From: Micromussa lordhowensis | Lineage: Eukaryota; Cnidaria; Anthozoa; Scleractinia; Lobophylliidae | Reading direction: 5' to 3' | Length of the DNA: 64,000 bases | Assembly: GCA_964020085.1 (NCBI GenBank) | Contig: OZ026603.1 | Location: forward strand, 28,139,452 to 28,203,451 | Part shown: positions 21,001-31,800 of the stretch, in pieces | Position numbering within the stretch: position 1 is the first letter of the stretch | Layout: each line of letters begins with the position of its first letter | Position numbers and translations under genes: made by a program | Notes under the pieces: model-generated | Told to the model about the DNA's origin: nothing | The model's input: only the letters and a program-made list of their open reading frames with translations | Database searches by the model: none

Positions 21001-24000
21001 AGTGATTGGCCAACACATCTGTCAGATTCTTCGTAGACATGAGTTGATAAAGGTCTGCACCTTCTTTATGGTTGCCACTGTTGTCCTCCAAGTCTCCAAG
21101 CCATACAGTAGGACAGGTTTGACTGTCATTGCTATTAAAGATCGTGATCTTATTCCGAAGTGTCAGGTCTTTGGAGCCCCAGACATTCTTTAACTGCAGA
21201 AAAGCTGTTCTTCCTTTGTAATTCTGGCTTTAACATCAGCTCCTGTGGCCCCTGGATGTTGACTACGCTGCCCAGGTAGGTGAGGAATTCACCTCCTCCA
21301 ACAAGTCATCATCCAGCCAAACTGGTTCAGAGATCATGAACCCTTAAGACCAATTTGGGCAGAAGAATCATTCACAGTGTTGTATGTGGGAAAGCAGTGC
21401 CAGGTCATCTGTAAAGTCTAGATCATCAAGCTGCAGCCAAGGGGTCCACTAGGCTCGATATATTACCAGCCGCTGTTCAGGAAAGGAGCCCGCGCTCCTC
21501 CCCCGAACTCACGGCTGGACTCGTGGACCTTAGTATTGTTAATTTTGACCAATAACAAGTCTGCCTGCCTCAATCGAGCAGGCTGCATAAATTATCTTTT
21601 TCGCAGTAGCAAAGAAGTTGTGCGATATGAAGAGCGATCACGTTAGCGGGAAATCTAACCTTCAACTGATGAAATAATGCCTGATCTATTCCATAGCGGC
21701 ATATAAAACACAAAATAGTCAACAGTCCTTATACGTGAGAATCTATATTTGAATCATGTGGTGCCAGAATGTCAGATAACGAACAAGTCAACAAAGATCA
21801 GAGGGATAAACGCAAACATCGATCTCAAGAAAAGAAACAATACTCAAGCAAATTGATGTGTATGGTAGTCTTCTTGAAGGAAAGTGACACCAGTCTCTGG
21901 CGAAGCCAGACAAAATTAAATTTTTAAATGAACCAAAGCAAACTGAACTAGCAAACAAAAACATGGTGTCAACACGATGCACACCAACATATGTGTGACC
22001 TTTGACATGTCATTTGCCACACCACAGTCAAACAGCTCTGCTCGACTTTTTTTAAAAAACTCTTCTATAGAAAACAGCATATAATGCCCTTCCGTAACAA
22101 AAGTGTGAAACAAAATAAGTTGGAAGGCCAAAATTAAAAGAAGAGGTGGCCAAAAGGGCACATGTAGACCATGTACAAATGTTACGAGCTGTAGGCGTCA
22201 TGTGGGCCCGCCTATGATTGTCATCAGATAACATTTCTGACCACCAGAAACGCCGCAAGTATTTTAATTATGAATTTACGTGACAGACATGGTCTGCCGC
22301 TCACGCGTCCAGCCGTCTCTTCTCGAGGAGGGTAGATCTGACATGAGAGAGCGGCAGAAATCGAGCCTAGGTGTCCACTGGATTCCATTTCTTGCCTGTG
22401 CCATGGCTGTTCTCATAATCCAATCAATTACAAGCAAAAACAGGAATGGCGAAAGTAAACAGCCTCATCTGACCCCTGTTCTCACGCTGAATGCTTCAGT
22501 GGTCCACCCTCTATGAATAACTCGCATGTCAACCCCTCATTTATGAGGATCAGATGATGGAAAAATACTGAGACCCCAAGATGTCATTGTAAAAACTGTT
22601 GAATGCCGTCGTGTTTGTCAAATATTTCTTTCAAGATAATAACATGTTCAGTTACCTGTTTACATACCACACAGCAAAAAAAGTAAACAAACATAAATTT
22701 GCATATGTGTTGAACAGCATGTGCCCAGTAACATGACATGTCCACAATGAAATTCTGACCTTGTTTCCGAGAAAAGTGTTTGTCTTCCTTGAGGAAGACA
22801 TACACATAAACTAATTCGGCAAGTTTCATTTTGTTTACTAGCCAAAGTGGCTAGTGGAAATTGAAACCTACAAGCCAAAACTAAATTTCTTCTAGTCTGT
22901 GGCTAGTTGGCTACCGTTAGTATCAAGGCCTGGCTAGGGCAAGAAAAGCTGTCAAATTCACCAAAAATGCCCAGAGGGATGAAGGGGCTTGAAATTGACC
23001 CAGCCATTTAAAGTGTGTGATTAATTGTCATGCAATTCCAATGAGTAGCCCAGAGCCAGGGTTCGAAATTAACGGTTGTCCGGTTGTCCCGGACAACCAA
23101 AATTATGATGGGGCAACCAAATTGTGCTAAGTGGTTGCCCCTTGGGCAACCCAATCTGTCATGGCACTAGTCCTTAATGAAGACTTGATAGATTTGAATA
23201 AATATAACAGCTTGTTGTCTTTGGAGAGTAAGCGATACCTAAACTAACGCGGAAGAAATACTAAAATATCAAGTACACTAACGTTGGAAACAGAAGTTTG
23301 TTTTTGCATCGTTTTAGCACATTCTTATTTGAATGAGCCTGTTGTGCTTTAATCAGCGGTTGGTACCAGTAAACATAGTCCATGATGCACTAGTGAGATG
23401 CACTCTGTGATGCCGCCATATTTGTTTCGACGATGGCAATTTACCATTCACCTTATTATAACATAATAACATGAACCTCTTCCGCTACTTCGGCCATGAG
23501 AAAGTGAAGGCCGTTGGCGATAACAACAATTTAGAAGCCACGAAGAAAGATGATGATCAAAGCAATGCTACGGGTGTCGCAAAATCTACAGCAGAATTAG
23601 GCGAGGTGCAAGAAAGTTCAAGAAAAAGGTGTCGTACATTTCAAGAGTCTAGAAGACCCTGGCTGAAATTTGACGAGAAAGAAAACGCTATGTTTTGCAG
23701 TTATTGCAGACAGTTTTCGAAAGATAAATCTGCCTTTGGAAGCCAAAAAGGTAACAACACTTTTCATCTTGATCGGATCAAAAAACATGAAATAAGTGAG
23801 GCGCATAAGACAGCCAAATTAGCTCATGATGCTAGCAATGTTCAACCTGGAACGGCACCACTGGAAGCATGTCTGATTAACATGGAAAAGGAAGCTCTTT
23901 TTTTTTCCTGTTATTATACTGTAATGTTTTTTTTTATTTTTATAATACTAATACTAATGGACAAAAACAACGAGACACAGGCGGGTCAAAACATTTCATT

Positions 24001-25319
24001 AAGATACTCTTGAATACAGTTCACTGTATTTTGTATTTCATTTTCTTGTTCAAATTAATAAAAGCCACTGTTTAGCTACCTGTATTAGTTTCTTGGCTTG
24101 AACTGGGGCAAGAGCTTGGACAACCAAAATATTCTATGGGCAACCAAACCAAGTCTTGTGGTTGCCCTATGGGCAACTGGACATAAAAGTAAATTTCGAA
24201 CCCTGAGAGCTATAAACAGACTATGCCTCAGTCCCTATATGGTTTCAATTTTATTTTGCTCAGTGCAGATTGCTGTTTGCCTTGATGTTTAGCTTTATGC
24301 AACTGAAAAGAGACAGCATATCTATTTGACTGAAAATATGTTGTACGGCATGATAGCTTCAGAATTCCCAATATGAAAGTCCCTGGCCTTGAAGGATGAG
24401 ATTTTATGACGGCTTGAATTTTAATAAGAAGATTTGTATCAAAAAAGTTGTTGGAGAGCAAAACCTTGCTCTCCAGCATTGGTAAACCTGTGACGGTCAT
24501 CATAGACATCTCCTTCTTGACTGTCATGGGACAATCATGGCAAATTACTTATAATTAGTAATTTGCTGTGATGGTCCTTCCATTACTCTTTGAAATGACA
24601 CAGCCATTATGCGTTTTACCAATTTTGACTATCATGGATCCACGACTACTGGGTTTTACCAATTCCCTTTTCTAAGGGAGGTAAGTGCTTATCTCCTCTT
24701 TGAGAACTTATACATATCATTATGCCCAATTAACGCTCTGTTTAGTGGGGTGGTGTGCATTAGTGTGTGAGTTGGGGGAAGGCTGGTAGGTACAGTGTAG
24801 CAAGACACTATCTTCCAGCTGACTGCGTCTCGGGTTTGGGTTTGCATAACTGTTAAATTATCCGTCAAAACCCCCTCGTGTTTGGATGAGCCTAGATGTA
24901 AGCTTCATATGTAAACACGAATAATTTCCTCCCAATTTTTCTGTTGCTAAATATAAAACATGCGAAATGCTTACCTGAAAATTCGCCACTATGCTTGCAC
25001 CAAGGCTAGACACTATACCAAACACCAAGGCTACTTTGTTGAGCCTGATAAGGGCAAATCTGTCCCTTTCGTTCCAATCCGCGTCATGTCTGAGCTGCAG
25101 ATATCGTACTAATGCCGTTCCCAACCCCACAACTGAACAGAAGTTGAATAGAAATCCGAAGACATTGCTTTCAGGTCTTCGATCTGCTGTGTCGCTGATG
25201 GTAGGAAACCACGACGTGTCGTGCCGAAGGAAGGAGATAACGTAAGTTATCACGAACGTTGCCAGAGAGAGAACGGCTAGAATAAGCGGAAGAAGACCTA
25301 GTCCGCAACGACGACACAT
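18031..25319 (-). CDS. DRAM2: DRAM2-like autophagy modulator, two exons
   Basis: The exons are 24975-25319 (115 codons) and 18031-18504 (157 codons plus stop), joined in phase 0 to give 272 aa. Donor and acceptor are consensus (CAG/GTAAGC and TGACAG). The product is a multi-pass membrane protein of the DRAM/TMEM150 family, whose members act in lysosomal autophagy and, for DRAM1, in p53 responses. About six hydrophobic segments are visible. Family blocks are LNKVALVFGIVSSLGASIVANFQ-type sequence before the splice, then HIIGALMVFGGG, SYKMK, RLLIVIAMS, and HHVIGDVSEWLMAL. Length matches human DRAM2 (266). The protein starts MCRRCG at 25319. The 6.5-kb intron is packed with mobile elements. DRAM1 versus DRAM2 orthology needs a tree. 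Confidence 0.85.
19570..19790. repeat. Dispersed repeat, inverted copy of 11545-11770
   Basis: It shares CCAGCACTTTCTAAGACTTAG-like and GATGGGTCATTATAACCACT blocks with 11545-11770, in reverse complement and order. It lies in the DRAM intron. Confidence 0.7.
20680..22525 (-). mobile_element. LINE 3' part (reverse transcriptase), split by insertion
   Basis: On the minus strand, 22525 to 22380 encodes an RT segment with one stop (VRxGCLLSPFLFLL, IDWIMRTAMAQ). This continues at 21450 with the catalytic region LDDLDFTDDLALL, where FTDD stands for the YADD box. It ends with WSQLERKAQDRDSWRTLVGG and a stop at 20696-20698. Several stops make it a dead copy. The two halves rejoin in frame if bases 21451-22379 are removed. 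It sits in the DRAM intron. Confidence 0.9.
21451..22368. mobile_element. TIR element inserted in the LINE
   Basis: The ends AGGCTCGAT and ATCGAGCCT are inverted, and imperfect arms extend about 80 bp (both include ACGGCTGGAC). Flanks AGGGGTCCACT (21440-21450) and AGGTGTCCACT (22369-22379) are an 11-bp duplication with one mismatch. The interrupted RT frame on both sides confirms a 918-bp insertion. It encodes no transposase. Long TIRs with a roughly 9-11 bp duplication suggest a Mutator-type relative. Confidence 0.85.
23057..24205 (+). mobile_element. hAT-type element with 5-bp TSD
   Basis: Termini CAGGGTTCGAAATTAA and its complement TTTCGAACCCTG bound 1,149 bp. Both are flanked by AGAGC (23052-23056 and 24206-24210). 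CAGGG-type ends and the encoded zinc finger point to hAT. A 5-bp rather than 8-bp duplication fits the hAT5 group. Subterminal palindromes of the type GGTTGCCC-n-GGGCAACC occur near both ends and could bind transposase. It lies in the DRAM intron. Confidence 0.85.
23471..24013 (+). CDS. TTF-type zinc-finger protein of the hAT element
   Basis: A 180-aa ORF lies inside the element at 23057-24205. Residues about 62-120 form a TTF/BED-like zinc finger as in ZNF862- and ZMYM-like hAT-derived proteins: RPWLKFD, MFCSYC (C-x2-C), then a KKHEISEAH histidine pair. The N-terminus is acidic and polar. The RNase H-like catalytic core and the C-terminal dimerisation domain are missing. The last 40 residues are hydrophobic and look like read-through. 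It may be an internally deleted transposase or a DNA-binding-only product. Confidence 0.6.
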   Translation: MNLFRYFGHEKVKAVGDNNNLEATKKDDDQSNATGVAKSTAELGEVQESSRKRCRTFQESRRPWLKFDEKENAMFCSYCRQFSKDKSAFGSQKGNNTFHLDRIKKHEISEAHKTAKLAHDASNVQPGTAPLEACLINMEKEALFFSCYYTVMFFFIFIILILMDKNNETQAGQNISLRYS

Positions 25320-25874
25320 CACCAAGTCGAGTTATCGATCCTTTGAAGAGATGTTCGTTTCCGCAGAAAGACTTACACCGAAAATATAAGGAGTTATGCT
25401 TCAGGAAGCAGAAAAAGTAGTATTATTTTCGGCACTGTCCCGGAAAATGACTCAACATGTGATATCCCTTATGTGAAAGGTGAGTAAAGTGAAAGTTCAC
25501 GAGACAACCGTCTGTCTTGCTGCAACCTCGTTCCCAGGAAGAGGAACGACGTCGATTGGTGACGTAATTTACAAAATCTTTTAAGGGAGGAGAGGATGAA
25601 GGTAGCAAAATGCTATGTTATGATGTACAGCATAAATTACAACTAATTAACATAAGAAAAAACGATTTCAAACAGTAAAAAGTAATTTTTTCTAGGTTAT
25701 ATTACCTACATTTGGACGACTATTTTCCAAACTTTTCCTCAAAATTTCCCGTGTAATAAAACTATCCTCTAGGGCCTACTGGGGAGCATTTCGGCAAGCC
25801 TGGTTCCAAAGCGGTTAGGGCGCGAAGTTTGGGAACCAAAACATTCCAAGCTCCTGGCAAGAAAGAATCTTGCA
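25320..25874. promoter_or_regulatory. Probable bidirectional promoter, DRAM2-like / DDX11
   Basis: The two genes start head to head 555 bp apart. Near the middle, GATTGG (25554, an inverted CCAAT box) is next to TGACGTAA (25560-25567, a CRE/ATF-like site). A CCTCGTTCCCAGG motif like the Mutator-type ends occurs at about 25527. Shared control is an inference from spacing. Confidence 0.5.
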
Positions 25875-28800
25875 ATGGAAGATCTTTATAGTGACATTTC
25901 TACAAGAAACGGGCCTCAAAATCGTGATTTCATTCAAACTGAAGGTAGTCGACCGACTGGGCGCGAATCGGGGACAAAAGATGAACGAATATTCTTTCCA
26001 TTTCCTTTCCCGCCATACGACATCCAGGAGGATTTCATGAAAACTTTGTATCGCGTGCTTGAAAATGGTGGAGTTGGAATTTTCGAAAGTCCAACAGGAA
26101 CGGTAAGTTGAAAAGGGCAGCTGATATTTGGAAGGTGGTAAATGACTTTGATCTGAAAACTCTGTAGCGAAATTGTGTTGTTCGAGAGAAATATCCATAC
26201 CCTTTCCATGTACGATATTTTAGTTTAACCCCCCGACCCCCCCCCCCCCCTGCATCTTTTGGTGCCAATCTTTGATTGACAGAGTTTAATGTATGAAAGC
26301 TCATCCCAAAGCCTTCGCCTGGCGTAGCCTCACACTCACACAGGGATCTGCCTTTGTGTGCCACTGTCATGCTGATGTGTACCTTTTGTAGTTTGCTCTG
26401 ATCAAAGTTGTTTGTTAGTTGTTCCCACCTTCCCTTTCATTCCCCAGTCCTTCATCTCCTTGTTTCCTCTTTTCCCTTCTCCACTGGCTTCGGCCACTCT
26501 GTGACTGTGCAAAGGGCCTTGCTATGGCGTTGGTTTTCATAGCAAGTGAACGCATCAAAAGACTGATCCCTCAGTCAGGTCCATGCCTTCACTTTGGGGC
26601 CACTCAACTGGTGCCTTGTCCCCTTGCATTCCAGCCACACCTCACCTCCGTTTGTTGCATAGCACAATTAGAAATTCCAGTTTTATTTCATACTTTCCTT
26701 TAAAAATGTTTGCTCTTGAGAGACCCCTCCAGCTCCCTCATGGAATTTCCAATAGCCCTCCTTTGGGAGGGGATGGAATCTTTTCTGGAACTCTGTGAAC
26801 TTAAAGCAGCTGATTACTTTTTACAGGGGAAATCTTTGAGTCTAATCAGTGGATCTCTAACCTGGCTCAAGGATTATGAGGAAAGGCAGCAAAAGGAGCT
26901 AGAGAATGCTCCAACAAGTACAAGAAAAGCTACTGAGTAAGATAGTACAATTTGCAGGAATTAGTACTTTATACTTCATATTTTACGTGTAATAAAGTGG
27001 CTAATGCCATTAAACAGTGCTCAATACACTTTTAAGGTGTAGAGCTTTGAATAAGAAGATATAACGAAGAGACAAAATTCCCTGTTACTCCGAGTTTCGT
27101 GCTCACGCACTCATCAGACAGACAGTATTTTTTTATGAGTGCGTGAGCACGAAACTCGGAGTAACAGGGAATTTTGTCTCTTCGTTATATCGTCTTACTT
27201 AACATTTTATTGAATTGGTAAACTACATTGTACTGTACTTATATTTTGTTTTCAAAATTTTACACTACAGAAACTGTGTTACTGCTGAAAGTAAAGAATA
27301 TTCCTGTAAGTAATGCAAAATATATTAAGACGTTTTTAGAGTATGGTAAAAAAACTCAATACAGAATTCTCCAAAAGAAGACAGAAGTCAATCACATGAC
27401 CCATTTTAAGGCATTTATCCCCTTCTAGGCAAGATGGATATTTGCTAGTTATTGAGCAATGTGAAGAATAGTGAGGAGGAAAAGGGCAAGGGGTTAGAGA
27501 GCAGGGAAAAAGGCTTGGGGCTTGGTTTTACCAGGTCACTCTCATTCATAACCGTTGTGTCTTTCCCCTTCACCCATCGTCACACTGCTCCCCAACTAAC
27601 AGCCTTCTGTTTGATGTTTTAACAATAAATTAAATTGCTATGGAGTTAATGTACATGTATCATAAGAACCTTGTAACAGGAGCTCTGCCTGGTGAGGAAA
27701 ACTTGAAAAAATTGTCCCAAGGGTGCTTGCTTTTCACCCAATGAAAAATATTTTCTTCATTTCAAGTTTGTTTGATGTTTGTGTTTATGTATAATAAATT
27801 TGTCATGGTTTGAATGAGGTAATGTTTTTCCCAAGAAGCGTTTACTAGTCTCACATTGCCCAGCTCTGCCCAAGAGTAAACATACATGTAGGTTGGTAAT
27901 AAAATAGAAAGACTGCTTAATTCAGAGTGCAACATGCTAACCCTGGGGTTTCAATAGCATTAGTTATAAGTGGCCACTGAAGGTATAATAGGTGGCTATG
28001 ACCATTAAAGGGGCATGCCCTCCTTTCCCCCCCCCCCCCCCCCCACAGAAAAATTTGAAATCTAGAAGTTCAGAAATGCGATTTCCAGCGTTCTGGAGAT
28101 CAAAAAGCGTGCTGTTGATGGGTATTTTTATTGACCACAAAACAGGATTTATTTCATTTTTTTGTGGCATTTAAAAATTTCAGTGGTCGTTGTTGTTGTT
28201 GTATTTGCTTATTTTTATTTTCAAACAGATGGTGGAAAGAGGTCCTATAGGCGGTGGTAGACCACCGGTAACCAGCTTTTATTGAAACCCCTGTTAACCA
28301 TCAAGTAACCATGTCATTGCACAGGTCTCTGATGCATTGTGCATGCATGATAAAATGGCAGGCAGATTTATTTTTAGTAATTCAAATTATAATATTTATT
28401 TTTATTTGTTTTTTTTTTCTCACTGTAGCATCAACACCAGACTGGGTGGCAGAATTTGCTGAAAAACAAGCCCAAAGGGAAGCTGAAGACAGAATTAAGG
28501 TATCTAAGGTTCTGCTATTAGTGTTTTTTTTGCTGAAGATTTATGTGATAGTATTTATTTTTGCTAATGATGCAAAATTTTGCAGGAGAAAAGAGAGAAG
28601 CTTGAGGAACAGAAAACACAGCTTCAAAGAATCAAGAATGAAATAAGATCAGCACATGCGGTCAAATCTGGAAAGAGAAAGGTTTGTCTGACCTGGAAAA
28701 CACAGCTTGCATGATGGTGAACCACACGTGGTGCTCTTAATTATCTTGTTGACTATAAATTTGAAATAACACATTTAAACAGGAACTTGACTTATGAAAT

Positions 28801-31800
28801 GAAATTGGAGAGAGAAGACAGAATTATCGATCCAGATTGCCACCCTTCTTGTGTGTGATGGCTGGGTGAGGGATCGGTGAACGGTACACAACTGTATGTT
28901 ATGGTTTGCTTAGGCTACGGTTGGCTATAAAGCTTCTCTAGTTCTTTTTTTCTTCTACAAATCAGAAAAACGCCCAGAATCCCAACACTTAACATGCTGT
29001 CAAACTACTGCAAGCACTTGTCCTGGTATTCTATAGCCTCTTCCAGGCGTTTGAGTAACTGAATGAAATCAGCTACACCAGAAATTGCTAGGAGCACACT
29101 GAACATACCTAGAAATGGAAAGGTTTCCCTGTTCTCTTGCCGTAGTGCATATTGGAAGCCGGACAACTAGACAGGCAGCCCTGTTAAATGATTTCTGACC
29201 AAGGACATCATGCTGTCTCCTATGGCTTCTATGAAAAGACACTATACACTGAGCTTCCTTCTCGTTTAGCAAGTCTGAATATGGCACTGATCATTCTCTA
29301 ATTAATTTGTTCAGCATGTTGATGACAATTCAAGCAAGGATGAGGAAATGGAGCACAAAATTTCTAAGGAAATCGATGAAGTCTTGGGCAAGACAAGTCT
29401 GAACGATCCTGATGCAGATATTGTGTTAACAGAGTATCTAAGTGACAGAGAAGAGGCTGGGTAAGACTGTTACACAATTAACACACAGGGGTGGTGGGGG
29501 GGGGGGAGGAGGTGCTTTATAGAGGCACCAGGCCTCCATGTACTGTAGATGCATTTCTGATCATTATTAAAAGAACAAAGCCTCTGACTAGGCTCTAAAG
29601 AAGCTGCCATGATGAGGCAGCAGGCAAGTGAAATAATATTATTTATTTACCTTATTATCTTGTTGTTAAGGTGGTTCGAAATAGTTTTCATTTTCCCTAG
29701 ACTAGTTCACAAATTCTTTTCTAAATTATGTTTGGTTTATCGTATCACTATGAAATTTGGCACAGAAATAAAAGAAACATCATAGATTCATTACATGACA
29801 TTCATTTTAGAAAATCTGTTACCATAGCAACCATATGACGCATTCAATTGAGCCCCTAAAATCGAAATCTATTGTCATTTTTAAAAAATTGGTCGGTGAA
29901 ATCTTCTCAAACTGCAATATTATATGTCACCAGAAATGACCTTCAAAATATTTCAGTTTAAAAAAAATCTGTAGGGTAGATTAAGAAAAAATCCTCTTTT
30001 TGACTATTGTTATCTTATTTTTTTTCCTGCCTACAGAATTTTTTAAAAATCGGACTATGTATGGAGCCAATTGATCCTGGTTATCACCGAAAAAATGAAA
30101 AAATCCACCGAGCGGAAGCGGAAATATGAGCGATTAAAGTTATAAAAACTCCAAAATTTCAACACGACAAGATCAGCATTTGCGCATGTGCGTCAACTGC
30201 ACGCGCGAGATTAGGCTTGTTGATTTCGCAGTTGGCAGTGTTTTGTACATGTGATGTTTTGTTCTAGAAGATTCTAAAACAACTTACAATTGGGCGATTT
30301 TACCTTTCACGGGGACCAATATGTGTTTAAAACATCAGTTTTTATCAAAGTACTCTATTATTTTTGCCAAAGTAGCCGGATGTTTTGTTCCTCGTGGCGT
30401 GGATCGACTTGATGCCGAATTTGCGAGATTAGAACCCAGTTTGCGCGCGCCATAAAACTATTTCGAACCACCTTAAAGGTAAATTTACCATGATCATAGA
30501 AAAGTTTTAATAAAAGCTGAATCAGATGTGTTGAGCACGATCATAAAGCAGCTTCAACTAACACATGAAGCTGGAACAGTTGTGAGTTGTGTTTGTTTAC
30601 AATAAGAACCGCCTCCCCCTACAAAAACATTTTTATGTGATCTCAATTGCTGAGGCCTACCTTCTTAGGGAGGGGGTATGGGGTTTGAATTTATATAGAG
30701 CGGGTGGGGGGGGGGGGGGGTGAGAGGGGAGGCACTATACAAATGTGAAGTTCAAGAAAGGGTTTATTATTACAAGGGAGGATTTTTTAAGTTCATTTTG
30801 TAAATAAGCTTCTAAATAAATAAAAAAAGTAACTTTATTTAAGTGTCAAATGTATTAAGCACTGTTGTACAAATTGGGGACACTGTAAATAAAGAAACAA
30901 ATATTTCAAATAGAACATAAACTATTAAGAATCCCAACTGGTGGGAGGCTGACCAGTAGGCTGTCTGCACAACGCAGTCAAGGAGTTGAGCTTGGGACTA
31001 CCAAGAACAAATCCAGATAGCGATACGGAGGAGGATTTGAACCAGGGACCTCCAGATTTCAAATCCAGCGCCCTAAACCACTTGACCACGCCACCTCCAC
31101 ATATTACTAACAACCCTGTGATGACGGTTGACCATGAATTTGTGTCTAGGTCAGATGAAGAAGAGGAAGATAAAGTTGAAGAACCTCATTGCCTTAAGGT
31201 ACTATTAAATCAGATCCATGGAAGACTTAATACATGATTCTTTGTAGTTATTGCTGGTATTGGTCAGAAACAATTTAATTCTCCTTGTCCCAGTGTGACT
31301 TATTAACTCAAACTACTGGAGATAGTTTGGCTTAAAATCAGTTTTTTTCCCAGAGAGAGGTTATGTTTACAGGGCCATAGTCATATGAAAATTCTTACCG
31401 AGGCAATATCACAAAGAAACACTTTTTTAATAATTTATATAATTATGTAATTAATATTCAATTACATATAGCCTCTTGCAGGAACCTAAAATAAAGAAAA
31501 AAATTCAAATTATTAGCCGCTATTCACCTGTTACTAGCAGCGTAGTGGTTTATAGTTACCTCTCATGAATGGCTGTTACAGACAAATAAGTGAAAGAAGA
31601 ATAACTTTCCTGTCACATGTCACATGACATGTTTAGACCAAATTATTGCGTCCAAGCAAAAATACTTGATGGACTGTAAACAGTCATATTTGTTAATAAA
31701 GACTGTTTATTCTAACTGTACTACATCCAGATTTGCCCTTGGTTGACCGTTGTTGTTTTTCCAGATATTCTATTGCAGTCGGACACACTCGCAATTGGCA

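Noticed and set aside
26225..26252. Long homopolymer G or C runs (also near 9617, 28027, 30703, 52653, 61580, 62983)
   Set aside because: They could be polymorphic or sequencing-sensitive tracts; no function can be supported from sequence.
30985..31104. Candidate tRNA-Ser gene
   Set aside because: The head is tRNA-Ser-like, but a body and AT tail of retroposon type follow and there is no T-run terminator at the tRNA end.
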